Notes under the pieces: model-generated | Databases searched by the model: none | What the model was told of the DNA's origin: nothing | What the model saw: only the letters and a program-made list of their open reading frames with translations | Assembly: GCA_964427005.1 (NCBI GenBank) | Contig: CAYRTL010000083.1 | Span: 1 to 24,292 of the forward strand | DNA from: JAMXLO01 sp964427005 | GTDB lineage: Bacteria; Pseudomonadota; Alphaproteobacteria; Acetobacterales; Acetobacteraceae | Length of the DNA stretch: 24,292 bases | Direction: 5' to 3' | Program-made: the position numbers and the translations under genes | In this document: positions 1-8,971 of the stretch, one piece after another | Numbering within the stretch: the first letter of the stretch is position 1 | Layout: the number at the start of each line of letters is the position of its first letter

Positions 1-59
1 GCGAAGCAATCCCTTGCATGATGGAGATTGCTTCGTCGCTCTGCTCCTCGCAATGACAC
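1..59. repeat. Dispersed palindromic repeat, family A (copy 1, truncated by window edge)
   Basis: Bases 25-59 are nearly the same as the right arm of the 76-bp palindrome at 3195-3270 (GATTGCTTCG..CGCAATGAC type). Bases 1-11 are the inner end of the left arm, whose outer part lies outside the window. It lies just past the stop codon of the dihydropyrimidinase gene, so as RNA it would fold at that transcript's 3' end. This kind of repeat is common between genes in alphaproteobacteria. Confidence 0.75.
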
Positions 60-1502
60 TCAAAATCGTGAGGCGTCGAACCCGTCCGGCAGTATCCCGG
101 TCGGCTTGATCAGCTCGTAAGGTCCGCGCGGCAGGAACTGTCCGGTCCCCGGCTCCGCCTGCACTTTCCCATCGCGCATTGCCACGCGCCCGCCCTTCAC
201 GGTGGCAACCGGCCAGCCGGTGACCTCCATCCCTTCATATGGCGTGTAGTCGATCACGTGCTGCATCAGCGCATTGGTGATGGTGACGCGCTTCCCCGGA
301 TCCCACAGCACCAAGTCGGCATCCGATCCCGGCGCGATCGTCCCCTTGCGTGGATACAGCCCGAACAGCTTCGCCGGATTGGTGGAGATCAGGCGCACGT
401 AGGTGTTGAGATCGATGCGCCCCTTCGCCACGCCTTCGCTGAACACCAATGGCAGTCGAGCGGTCAGACCCGGCACGCCGTTGGGAATGTCAGGGAATGG
501 CGCATTGTTGCCGTGGATGCGCTTGCCACCCTCGCCCTCATAGCTGGAACCGCTGTGATCGGAGGACACGACATCCAGCGTGCCGCGGCGCACGTCGCCC
601 CATAGCGCCTCGCTGGTTGCGGCGTCGCGCGGGCTCGGGCTGCACATGAACTTCGCCCCCTCGAAGCCGGGCCGATCCATGTCGGCGGCGCCGAGTACAA
701 AGTACTGCGGACAGGTCTCCGCCCACACCTTCAAACCGCGCGCCTGAGCGCGGGCGATCTCCTCGGCGACCTCCGAGCACGAGACGTGGAACACCTGTAT
801 CGGCTGATCGACCATCTCGGCGAGAGCAATCGCGCGATAGGTTGCCTCGCGCTCAACCACCTTGGGCCGCGACCACGCATGGTATTTCGGCGCACTTCGG
901 CCGTCGGCCATGAGCGCTGCGGTGCGCCAGCGGATCGCCTCATAGTTCTCGCAATGCACCGTCACCAGTGCGCCCGTTCGCCGCGCCGCCGCAAGTACGC
1001 GGATGAACTCGCGGTCATCCAGATGCGACGGCTCGTAAGTAAGGAACACCTTCAGGCTGCGTACACCCGACGCCACCACTCGCGGAATCTCATCGCGCAC
1101 AACAGCATCGGTTGGATCGGTGATGATCTGATGGAAGCTGTAATCGACCATCGCCTTCTTTGCCCGGCGATGGTACTCGGCGAGGGTGTCGAGGATGCCA
1201 TGGCCCTTGAACTGGGCGGAGAACGTGATGACCGTTGTGGTGCCGCCGGCGAGGCAGGCCGTGCTGCCGGTCGCAAAGCTCTCCTCGTCCGAGCCGCCAT
1301 TCGGCCGCAACTGCTCGATATGGCAGTGCGTATCGACGCCCCCCGGCATGACGTACAGCCCGCCGGCATCCAATATCTGTGCGCCATCGAGCTTCTCGCC
1401 GATGGCCGCGATCCGATCGCCACGCACGCCGACATCGGCGCGATACGTGTCGGCCGCGGTCACCACGGTGCCGCCGCGGATCACCAGGTCATATTCGGCC
1501 AT
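60..1502 (-). CDS. Dihydropyrimidinase / D-hydantoinase family cyclic amidohydrolase
   Basis: A 480-residue cyclic amidohydrolase of the usual length for dihydropyrimidinases and hydantoinases, which open the ring of dihydrouracil, dihydrothymine or 5-substituted hydantoins to N-carbamoyl amino acids in the cytoplasm. The binuclear metal centre is complete: DTHCH with H59 and H61, the probable carbamylated lysine K151 in SLKVFLTY, H183 in VHCEN, H239 in FHVSCSE and D315 in SSDHSG. The N-terminal small beta domain begins YDLVIRGGTVVTA, and the C-terminal part has the usual GSDADLVLWDP return to that domain. The start is the ATG at 1502. The frameshifted amidohydrolase lies upstream on the same strand, 143 bases away. 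No N-carbamoyl amidase (beta-ureidopropionase) gene is recognisable here, so the natural substrate is uncertain; the family call is firm. Confidence 0.9.
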   Translation of the reverse strand: MAEYDLVIRGGTVVTAADTYRADVGVRGDRIAAIGEKLDGAQILDAGGLYVMPGGVDTHCHIEQLRPNGGSDEESFATGSTACLAGGTTTVITFSAQFKGHGILDTLAEYHRRAKKAMVDYSFHQIITDPTDAVVRDEIPRVVASGVRSLKVFLTYEPSHLDDREFIRVLAAARRTGALVTVHCENYEAIRWRTAALMADGRSAPKYHAWSRPKVVEREATYRAIALAEMVDQPIQVFHVSCSEVAEEIARAQARGLKVWAETCPQYFVLGAADMDRPGFEGAKFMCSPSPRDAATSEALWGDVRRGTLDVVSSDHSGSSYEGEGGKRIHGNNAPFPDIPNGVPGLTARLPLVFSEGVAKGRIDLNTYVRLISTNPAKLFGLYPRKGTIAPGSDADLVLWDPGKRVTITNALMQHVIDYTPYEGMEVTGWPVATVKGGRVAMRDGKVQAEPGTGQFLPRGPYELIKPTGILPDGFDASRF

Positions 1503-1645
1503 GCGCTGCCTCCAGTCAGATCCGAGAGCAAGATTGAAGAGAAGACTTTACGCAGATGAACGCAAGATGCACGCATGCCGCCCGGCATGATGATAAAACC
1601 ATCGGACGCTGTCGAAATCTGCGCGAAGGCTTTCTTGCCCACTGC

Positions 1646-3183
1646 TCAGAAGCGGGAGCTGGGACGGTAGAAGGGCTGGTGTTGGGCAGGGTCGAAATAG
1701 TTGGCGTAGAACGCCTTGACGTGCGGCAGCAGCGCCTTGGCGAGCTTGCGCCGTTCCACCTCGTCATCTGCCAGCGCTCGCTGCAAATCGTCGTGCAGCG
1801 CCCGCAACGCACCGTCGCGATCCACCTTGGTGAAGCGCCCATCGGTATAAATCACCTGGCCGTCGCAGATCACCTGACGCACCGCGCCGCTCTTCGCGCG
1901 TTGCAGCACCGCATCCAGCACCGGCGTCTCGTGATCGAGATATGATAGCTGAGCTGCTGCCAGTCGATCAGCACCATGTCGGCGGCGCGGCCAGGCTCCA
2001 GGACGCCAATGCGCTCGCCAAACGCCGTGGTCTTCGCCCCGCCTGATGTCGCCATGCGGAACACCTGCGCCGGCGTTGGCACGTCATCCTCCATGCCGGG
2101 CACGCGATGCACACGCAGCACCATGCGCATCTCCTGCAGCATGTCCCGATCATCATTGATGCCGGCTTCGTCCAGGCCAATGGCGGTGTTGATCCCTTTC
2201 GCTTCGAACACGTTCAGCGCTGCCACACCCGAGCGCAAACGGAAGTTGGACGAGCAGTTGTGGCAGATGCAGGTGCCGGTCTCTGCCAGCCGGTCGATGT
2301 CGGCTTCGTTCAGCCACACCCCGTGGCCGAGAGTCATCCGCGGTCCGAGCAGGCCGAAGCGGTCGATGTATTCGACCGCCGTGCCGCCGCCGCGGCGACG
2401 CGCATACTCTTTCTGATACGCCGTCTCCACCAGGTGCATGTGCAATGGCACATTGAACCCGCGCGCGGTTTCGGCGAAGCGTTCCAGCGCGGTGTCCGAG
2501 CACCAATGCAAATTGGCCGGCGACAGCTGGATCTTGACGCGGCTCTTGTTCTGATGCCGTCCGTAGAGATTCTCGAACAGCGCGAAGAAGTCGTCCAGCG
2601 AAAGCTGGAACCGGTCGTACCAGCGCTGCACCGGGCCACGCAGTTCCGGCGGCAGGCTCGCAACGAAATCGGCGTCGTTCTGGTACACCAGCCGGTTCTG
2701 GTCGCGCACCGAGAATGAGTAGGACACGCGCATTCCGACATCCTGGTAGGCGCGGATCACCTCCTCGCACCGCGCCTCCACTTCATTCAGCTTGCCGGGT
2801 GCCCAGCCGTGCAGGTGCTGCACGGTGGTAATGCCCGACGCGATCATCTCAAATGCCGAGTACAGCGTATCGAGATATGGGTTCACATTGCGCATCACCA
2901 TGCGCGTGACGAACCACAGCTCCAGCGGCATGTCGGGCGAGCCGAGTTGCACCGGCGTCAGCCCGACATGATGGTGGCCGTTGATGAATCCCGGCAGCAG
3001 GACGTCGTTGCCACTGCCGATAACAGGAACATTCGGATGCTGACGCGACAGATCCGCGAAGGTGCCAACGGCGGTAATGCTGCCGTCCTCCTGCAATACC
3101 GCTCCGTCGCTGATCTCGTCCCAGCGATGCCGATCGAGCGCGCGCGTGATCATCGTGCGGCTACGAATCAAGGATGCGGGCAT
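1646..3183 (-). pseudogene. ATZ/TRZ-type amidohydrolase (COG0402-like), frameshifted near 1942-1945
   Basis: A metal-dependent amidohydrolase of the cytosine/guanine deaminase and chlorohydrolase group. The start is ATG 3183, preceded by GGAGA at 3191-3195. Metal-site motifs are present: NGHHH (H70 and H72), PLHMH, LGHGVW and GLDEAG. The frame reads well to WQQLSY at about 1945, then turns into an Arg/Cys-rich tail ending at 1870. The correct continuation (LDHETPVLDAVLQRAKSGAV onward, to a stop at 1646) lies in another frame. Adding one base near 1942-1945 restores ..LSYPYLDHETPVLDAVLQ.., as expected for the family. Either the gene has lost about 90 C-terminal residues by a one-base deletion or this is a sequencing or assembly error. 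Reactions of relatives include deamination and dechlorination of purine- or triazine-like rings; the substrate is not predictable here. Confidence 0.8.
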
Positions 3184-3194
3184 GTACGTCTCTC

Positions 3195-3270
3195 CTGTTA
3201 TTGCGAGGAGCGAAGCGACGAAGCAATCTAGCCCCAGATTGCTTCGTCGCTTCGCTCCTCGCAATAACAG
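3195..3270. repeat. Perfect 35-bp inverted repeat (family A palindrome) between divergent genes
   Basis: The arms at 3195-3229 and 3236-3270 are exact reverse complements, with a 6-base loop (AGCCCC). It fills most of the 105 bases between the divergent starts at 3183 and 3289. Its left edge touches the GGAGA ribosome site of the amidohydrolase gene. Both transcripts would either start inside it or carry a very stable hairpin in the 5' leader. Related partial copies are at 1-59 and 12088-12113. Confidence 0.9.
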
Positions 3271-3288
3271 AGGTTCACAGATCGCTCC

Positions 3289-6150
3289 ATGCGTCTCTCA
3301 CATCGTAGTATCCGTCCCGTCGGCAACAGCATCACCTTCGGGTTCAACGGGACACCAATTGAGGCCTTGGAGGGCGAAACGATTGCCGCGGCACTCTCTG
3401 CCGCTGGCATTCTTGCGTTTCGCCACACCCCGTCCGGTGCGCCACGCGGCCTGCATTGCGGCATGGGCGCATGCTTCGACTGCGTGGTGAGCGTGGATGG
3501 CCGTATCGGACAGCGCGCGTGCATGACGAAGGTGGCCGATGGCATGATCGTCAACAGCGAGCCGGTTCTGCCACTGGCGCCGCTCGCGCCTGAGCCAGCC
3601 GACACGCAGGCCGCGGAGCGTGCTTGCGATGTGCTGGTTGTTGGCGCCGGACCCGCCGGACTGTCGGCGGCGATCGCAGCGGCGGAAGCCGGGGCTTCAG
3701 TCGTGGTGCTGGACGAAAGAAGCGCTAGTGGCGGGCAGTATGCTAAGCCGCTGGCTGAGAGCCACACGGACGCGGCGCCGGATAAGCAGTTTCGTCTCGG
3801 CACCGAGCTGCATGGCCGCGCGCTTGCCGCCGGTGCATGCATCGAGACCGAGGCCACGGTTTGGGGCGGCTTCGCGCCCGACGAGATCGCGGCCATCGTT
3901 GGAGGCCGCGCGGTTACGTTTCGTCCGCGCAAACTGATCATCGCGTCCGGCGCACACGAACGCCCGGTGGCGATGCCTGGCTGGACGCTGCCAGGCGTGA
4001 TGACGACAGGCGCATTGCAGACGCTGGTGCGGACACAACGCGTCTGTCCCGGCGAACGTGTGCTGATCGCCGGCAGCGGGCCTCTCAACTTGCAGCTTGC
4101 CTGCGAACTGCTGGCGGCCGGCGTGCGGCCGCTTGCGGTCGTGGAAGCCGCGCCGCGTCCCAGTCTGGCCCTCCGGCGCCAGATCTGGACGATGATGCGA
4201 GCCGCGCCTGACCTGGTGCGCGAAGGTGTTGGCATGCTGTTGACGCTGAAGCGCGCCGGCGTGCCCGTGCTGTGGTCATCACAGGTTGCAGAGCTTGGCG
4301 GCACGGGACGCGTGCAGTGGGCGCGTGTTGGCAACCGGCGCTTCGAGGCAGATGTCGTCGCGCTGAACCTTGGCTTTCAGCCCGAGACTGGTCTGGCGCG
4401 CGCACTCGGCGCGAAGCATCGGTTCATCGATGAGGGTCTCGGTCACCTTGCGACGGAGACAGACGAGGACGGACGCACAAGCGTGCCGGATGTATCCGCA
4501 GTTGGAGACGGCGCCTCTCTCGGCGGATCGCGCGTGGCGATGGCGCGCGGCAGGCTGGCCGGCCTGGCGGTCGCGCGCGCGCTTGGCCTGAACGCCCCGG
4601 AGGAACCGACGACACGTAGGGCTCTTGCACGTGCACTGGCCTTCCAGGACGCGCTTTGGACGCTGTTCCGTCCGCCGTCTCCTGCTGCCTTGTCGGATTC
4701 GACAATCGTCTGCCGCTGTGAGGAGGTCACCGCAGGCCGCATTCGCCAGGAGTTGGCGAACGGCCTTGTCTCATTGCCGGCGCTGAAGAAGGCAACGCGT
4801 GCGGGCATGGGTCGCTGCCAAGCCCGCTTCTGCGCAGCGACAATAGCTCGGCTGTGCCCGGACGCACCGGATGACATGGCATTCGCCGCGCCGCGTGCGC
4901 CGGTGCGGCCGGCACCCGCCGCACCGCTGATGTTCGAGGCGCCGGAGTTCGAGGCACCGCTGCTTACATTGCCCAACCCACCGGTGCATCTGCACAAGCT
5001 GCCTGCACTGAAGCAGGAAGCGCGACGCTGCGATGTGCTCGTTATCGGCGGCGGTCTGGCCGGCCTGTGCAGCGCCTATTTCATGGCACGCGACGGCGCG
5101 GATGTGCTGCTCGTCGAGCGCGACGAAGTCGGCATGGCGGCCAGCACCGCGAACGCTGGCAGTCTGCACGTGCAGTTGCTCTCTTATGACTTCAACGATG
5201 ACACGCCAGACGACGGCGGCCAGGCCGCGCACACGCTGCCGCTCGCCCCTCAATCGATTGCGTTGTGGAAGCAGATCGCTGCCGATGTTGGCGAGGATCT
5301 CGGCATCCGCACGGAAGGCGGTCTGATGCTGGCGGAAGACGCCGCCGGGCTGGACTGGCTGCGGCGCAAGTCGGCGATGGAACGGCGCTGGGGCATCGAG
5401 AGCCACGTGCTGGGTGTCAACGAATTGCGCTCACTCGCGCCGGCGCTATCCGAGCACATGGTCGGCGCCGATTTTGTGCCGGCGGAAGGCTACGGCGACC
5501 CGCTACGCGGCACGATGGCGGTGCTGAAGCTGGCACAGCAAGCCGGCGCACGTGTGCTGCGTGGCGCAGGCGTGCAGTTCATGATGCGCGAGAGCTCCGC
5601 CTGGCATGTGCAGACAACACGCGGTCCCATCGTCACTGGGCGCCTGGTGAATGCAACAGGACCCTGGGCGGCGCGTATCGGCAAAATGGTCGGCCTCGAT
5701 CTGCCTGTGACCGGCACCGTGCAGCAGGTCATCGTCACCGAACCCGCGCCGCCAATGACGAAGCATCTGATTGCGCTCGCCAACCGGCATCTGTCGCTGA
5801 AGCAGCAGGCGAGCGGCGGCTTCCTGGTTGGCGGCGGCTGGTTCGGCGGCTTCGATGAGACGACTGGCCGGACACACAATCTGCGCCGTAACATCGAAGG
5901 CAATCTATGGGTCTGCGCGCGTGTTCTGCCCGCAATGCGCAGCCTGTCATTCGTCCGAAGCTGGACCGGGATCAATCCAGCCATCGACCGCGCGCCAATA
6001 CTGGGCGAGGCACCAGGACTGCCTGGGTTCTTCAATGCGGTCACCGCCAACGGCTACACGCTGGGGCCGATTGTCGGTCGCATCACAGCAGATGCGGTGC
6101 TGCATGGCGAGCGGGTCGATCCGCACTATGCGCTGGAGCGCTTCGGTTAA
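3289..6150 (+). CDS. Three-module fused HcnABC-like FAD/[2Fe-2S] amino-acid dehydrogenase
   Basis: A 953-residue protein joining parts that are normally separate subunits of hydrogen cyanide synthase (HcnABC), octopine/nopaline oxidases and D-hydroxyproline dehydrogenase. Residues 1-95 form a 2Fe-2S ferredoxin (C57-x4-C62-x2-C65-x12-C78), like HcnA. Residues 110-460 form a pyridine-nucleotide-disulfide-type flavoprotein with dinucleotide motifs GAGPAG (118-123) and GSG (about 262). A BFD-like cluster follows (C475-x-C477 ... C510-x4-C515), so this part is like HcnB. After a Pro/Ala-rich linker (about 525-575), residues 580-953 form a DAO-family FAD oxidoreductase starting CDVLVIGGGLAGL, like HcnC. 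The likely role is oxidation of an imino or amino acid with electrons passed to the respiratory chain. The substrate is unknown; cyanide formation is not implied. The ribosome site before ATG 3289 is weak. Confidence 0.88.
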   Translation: MRLSHRSIRPVGNSITFGFNGTPIEALEGETIAAALSAAGILAFRHTPSGAPRGLHCGMGACFDCVVSVDGRIGQRACMTKVADGMIVNSEPVLPLAPLAPEPADTQAAERACDVLVVGAGPAGLSAAIAAAEAGASVVVLDERSASGGQYAKPLAESHTDAAPDKQFRLGTELHGRALAAGACIETEATVWGGFAPDEIAAIVGGRAVTFRPRKLIIASGAHERPVAMPGWTLPGVMTTGALQTLVRTQRVCPGERVLIAGSGPLNLQLACELLAAGVRPLAVVEAAPRPSLALRRQIWTMMRAAPDLVREGVGMLLTLKRAGVPVLWSSQVAELGGTGRVQWARVGNRRFEADVVALNLGFQPETGLARALGAKHRFIDEGLGHLATETDEDGRTSVPDVSAVGDGASLGGSRVAMARGRLAGLAVARALGLNAPEEPTTRRALARALAFQDALWTLFRPPSPAALSDSTIVCRCEEVTAGRIRQELANGLVSLPALKKATRAGMGRCQARFCAATIARLCPDAPDDMAFAAPRAPVRPAPAAPLMFEAPEFEAPLLTLPNPPVHLHKLPALKQEARRCDVLVIGGGLAGLCSAYFMARDGADVLLVERDEVGMAASTANAGSLHVQLLSYDFNDDTPDDGGQAAHTLPLAPQSIALWKQIAADVGEDLGIRTEGGLMLAEDAAGLDWLRRKSAMERRWGIESHVLGVNELRSLAPALSEHMVGADFVPAEGYGDPLRGTMAVLKLAQQAGARVLRGAGVQFMMRESSAWHVQTTRGPIVTGRLVNATGPWAARIGKMVGLDLPVTGTVQQVIVTEPAPPMTKHLIALANRHLSLKQQASGGFLVGGGWFGGFDETTGRTHNLRRNIEGNLWVCARVLPAMRSLSFVRSWTGINPAIDRAPILGEAPGLPGFFNAVTANGYTLGPIVGRITADAVLHGERVDPHYALERFG

Positions 6151-6171
6151 AGCTCCTTCAGTGGGAGTACA

Positions 6172-6218
6172 CCTCGCCCGCTTCGCGGGAGAGGTCGGCG
6201 CGAAGTGCCGGGAGAGGG
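6172..6218. repeat. Dispersed palindromic repeat, family C, between convergent genes
   Basis: A near-palindromic hairpin (CCTCGCCCGC-TTC-GCGGGAGAGG, one mismatch) followed by a GGCGCGAAGTGCCGGGAGAGG half. It matches the CCTCTCCCGC..GCGGGAGAGG class of intergenic repeats seen across alphaproteobacteria. It lies between the convergent stops at 6150 and 6247 and could act as a bidirectional transcript-end hairpin. There is no T-run. Confidence 0.65.
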
Positions 6219-6246
6219 CGCCGCGCGAAGCGATACGGCGATCCAG

Positions 6247-7203
6247 CTACTTCATTTTCACCGTATTCAGGAACGGTCCGATCGCGTCAAGAAACCCTTT
6301 GGTGTTCTGGCCATGCACATTGTGTCCGCAATTCGGTACCGTCACGAGCGTTCCTTGAGGCAGGCTGTCGCGGAACCGTTCGGCTGCATCGGCCGTGAGA
6401 ATCCGTGAATCAGCGCCGCGTACCAGCAGCACCGGCATATCGAAGGCGCGCGCTTCGTCCAGCGTGATGTTCTCCTGCGGCCCCGTGCCGCGCACGATCC
6501 CGAGCCGGCGCGGGTTCGCGTCGCACTTGCTGACGAACTTGCCGTCGGCTCGCTGCAGCATGTTGTATTTCACCGTGCGTTCGATGTGTTCGCGCGAGCG
6601 GTACGGATCGTATTGCTGCACGTTGCGCACGAAGTGATCCAGATCGTCGAACTCCTCATTGTCGCGCACAAACCCGGCGATCACCGCACGGCCGCGATCC
6701 GACACCTCCGGTCCGACATCGACGATGACAAGCGCGCGCAGCAGCGACGGATTGCGCCGCGTCAGCAGCATCGCGTTCCGTCCGCCCATGGAGTGGCCCA
6801 TCAGTATCGGCCGCTGCAGTCCCAGCGCCGCGATGAATGCCTCGGCGTCGAGCGACATCTCGTGGTTGGTATAGGACACGTCGCGCGCCCACTCGCTATC
6901 GCCATGGCCGCGTTGGTCCAGCGCCAGCACGCGGTAGCGCTGCGCGAGATGCAGGCTGACCAGGTCCCATGAATGCGCCGACTGGTGTCCGCCATGCAGC
7001 AGCACGATCGGTGGTGCGTCGGGCGCACCCCACTCCAGGTAGTGGAACCGCAACTGCCGCAGGACGATGTTGCGCGAGTGGTACCGGGTGGCTGCCTCAT
7101 GCGATATGCCGAGATCGGCAGCGCTCGCGAGGAGCGAGCGAAACTCCTCGGTCTCCGTCATATCGAGCGGATCGGTCGTGTCGGCAAATCGGTTCAGATA
7201 CAT
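6247..7203 (-). CDS. Alpha/beta-fold hydrolase
   Basis: A 318-residue alpha/beta hydrolase with a complete catalytic triad: nucleophile S138 in GHSMGG, acid D265 in VRGADSRIL and base H294 in NCGHNVHG. The oxyanion-hole HGG is at residues 70-72. The start at ATG 7203 is preferred over the longer frame back to 7347. That extension would overlap the start of the divergent gamma-glutamyltransferase-like gene and has low-complexity composition. The first 45 residues precede the core and show no signal peptide, so the protein is probably cytoplasmic. A lid region spans about 165-240. Relatives hydrolyse esters, amides, epoxides or C-C bonds; nothing here fixes the substrate. The 102 bases to the divergent gene must hold both promoters. 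Confidence 0.87.
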   Translation of the reverse strand: MYLNRFADTTDPLDMTETEEFRSLLASAADLGISHEAATRYHSRNIVLRQLRFHYLEWGAPDAPPIVLLHGGHQSAHSWDLVSLHLAQRYRVLALDQRGHGDSEWARDVSYTNHEMSLDAEAFIAALGLQRPILMGHSMGGRNAMLLTRRNPSLLRALVIVDVGPEVSDRGRAVIAGFVRDNEEFDDLDHFVRNVQQYDPYRSREHIERTVKYNMLQRADGKFVSKCDANPRRLGIVRGTGPQENITLDEARAFDMPVLLVRGADSRILTADAAERFRDSLPQGTLVTVPNCGHNVHGQNTKGFLDAIGPFLNTVKMK

Positions 7204-7305
7204 CGGTGTTGTCTCGTGTTGCTTGCGCCACGTTCCCGCAACTGCCTCTTGCCAGCAAGCGGCCCCCGTTCGACCATCCGGTGCTGAAAGCCGGAGAGCA
7301 TCGCA

Positions 7306-8883
7306 ATGCAATACACGCCGCCGCCGCACGTCACCCAGAACTGGCAACTGAGCAAGCCTTCCGCGAAGGGGCGCCGCGGGATGGTCGTGTCACAGGCCAA
7401 GGGTGCCGCCGAGGCGGGCGTCGCCGTGCTCGACGCCGGCGGCAATGCGATGGATGCGGCGGTGGCGACCGCTTTGGCTCTGGCGACGCACGAGCCGTGG
7501 AACTCCGGCCTGGGTGGCATCGGGTTTGCGCTGGTGCACCGCGCCGGCCAGCCACGCGCCGAGGTGGTCGATTTCGGGCCGCGAGCGCCTGCGGCGGCCG
7601 ATCCCGCGACCTATAAGCTGACCGGCCGTATGACCACGGATCTGTTCGCCTGGCCGGAAGTCGAGGGCGACATCAATATCCACGGCCCGCTATCCGTCGC
7701 CATCCCCGCGTCTGTTGCGGGTTATGAGTACATCCACCGCCAATGGGGGCGGTTGCCGCTATCCGAAGTGATCGCACCGGCCATCGCGCTGGCGAGGCGG
7801 GGTTTGCCACAGGACTGGTACACGGCGCTGAAGGTGGTCACCTCTGCGTCCGCCATCCGGCTCTACCCGTCCACCGCAGAGGTCTATCTGCCAAACGGTT
7901 TGCCACCGTCGCCCCCCTACCAAGGCAAGCCTGGCTTCTTCCGGCAGGGGAAGCTGCCGGAGACGCTTGAACGGCTCGGCAAGGCGGGGCTGCGCGATTT
8001 CTACGAAGGCGAGATCGCCGCATCAGTCGCCGCGGACATCAAGGCACTCGGCGGCGTGCTGTCGCTTGAGGACCTGCGCAACTGCCAGGTGCGGACATGG
8101 GAGGCGGAGCAGGTTGGCTGGCGCGGACGCACGCTACAGCTCACCGGCGGCCTAACCGCCGCTCCCACGTTGAAGCGTGTGCTGGAAGGCATGGCCGATG
8201 CGCCATACAGCGGCAAGGAGCCGTCCGCTGAGTGGTACCGCACGCTCGCTCGAGTGATGAGGACGGCGTACGCGGAGCGCCTCGCCGGCCTGGGTGAATC
8301 GGAACCGCGCGCGGCGGAAAGCTGCACTACGCACCTGACCGCATGCGATGCGGAGGGCAATACGGTCGCGATGACCACGACGCTGATGTCATCGTTCGGT
8401 AGCCGCGTGCTGCTACCGCAATCGGGTGTGCTGCTGAACAACGGCATGATGTGGTTTGATCCGCGGCCTGGGGTGCCGAACTCGATCGCGCCGGGCAAAC
8501 GCGCGCTGTGCAACATGCTGCCGATCATCCTGGCCGAGAACGGTAGGCCGTTTGTTGCTGGCGGCGCGTCTGGTGGACGCCGGATCATGGCGGCGGTGTT
8601 CCAGCTCATGACGTTCATCGCCGATTTCGGCATGGACGTGGACACGGCGGCACATCATCCGCGCATCGACGTATCGAGTGTGGACAATGTCAGCGCGGAT
8701 CAGCGGCTCCCGGCGGCCGTGCTCGATGCGCTGGCGGCGGACAGCAAGCTGGAGCTGGTTGAGCACAACGCGGTGCCGATCAACTTCGCCTGCCCGAATG
8801 TGATCGTGCAGAGGGCGGATGGCAGCCGTATCGGTATGAGCGATGCGGCGTCACCATGGTCCGGGGCGGTGGCGCAGTCATAA
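7306..8883 (+). CDS. Gamma-glutamyltransferase-fold N-terminal nucleophile hydrolase with altered substrate site
   Basis: A 525-residue member of the gamma-glutamyltransferase family, made as a proenzyme that cleaves itself before a threonine. The cleavage site is SC|TTH with catalytic T341, giving a small subunit of 185 residues, as usual. No signal peptide is seen, unlike typical exported GGTs. The residues that bind gamma-glutamate in E. coli GGT appear replaced: the DFREMAP-type arginine motif reads DFGPRAP (89-95), NNQMDDF reads NNGMMWFD (378-385), and SSPGGS reads GASGGRR (420-426). It is therefore more likely an amidase or acylase of the GGT-like group, such as oxamate amidohydrolase (HpxW) or a glutaryl-type acylase, than a true glutathione enzyme. 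GGAGAG lies about 8 bases before ATG 7306. The subfamily assignment is inference. Confidence 0.85.
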   Translation: MQYTPPPHVTQNWQLSKPSAKGRRGMVVSQAKGAAEAGVAVLDAGGNAMDAAVATALALATHEPWNSGLGGIGFALVHRAGQPRAEVVDFGPRAPAAADPATYKLTGRMTTDLFAWPEVEGDINIHGPLSVAIPASVAGYEYIHRQWGRLPLSEVIAPAIALARRGLPQDWYTALKVVTSASAIRLYPSTAEVYLPNGLPPSPPYQGKPGFFRQGKLPETLERLGKAGLRDFYEGEIAASVAADIKALGGVLSLEDLRNCQVRTWEAEQVGWRGRTLQLTGGLTAAPTLKRVLEGMADAPYSGKEPSAEWYRTLARVMRTAYAERLAGLGESEPRAAESCTTHLTACDAEGNTVAMTTTLMSSFGSRVLLPQSGVLLNNGMMWFDPRPGVPNSIAPGKRALCNMLPIILAENGRPFVAGGASGGRRIMAAVFQLMTFIADFGMDVDTAAHHPRIDVSSVDNVSADQRLPAAVLDALAADSKLELVEHNAVPINFACPNVIVQRADGSRIGMSDAASPWSGAVAQS

Positions 8884-8971
8884 GGTCGCGGAATAACTGC
8901 CGAGATAGCCGATTTTCCTCCCTTTGATGGCATGTGGCATTTATACTGCATGCCCAACGGGAGGGGCGGGG

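Noticed and set aside
786..1559. 257-residue open frame on the plus strand opposite the dihydropyrimidinase
   Set aside because: The minus-strand frame carries all metal ligands of the amidohydrolase; the plus frame has no motif and no ribosome site.
3184..3264. 27-residue N-terminal extension of the amidohydrolase
   Set aside because: It is only a translation of the 76-base palindrome; ATG 3183 has a proper ribosome site.
3228..4334. 368-residue open frame on the minus strand, antisense to the fused dehydrogenase
   Set aside because: It lies opposite well-conserved ferredoxin and flavoprotein motifs, has Ser/Arg/Ala-rich low-complexity composition and no recognisable motif; typical of GC-rich antisense frames.
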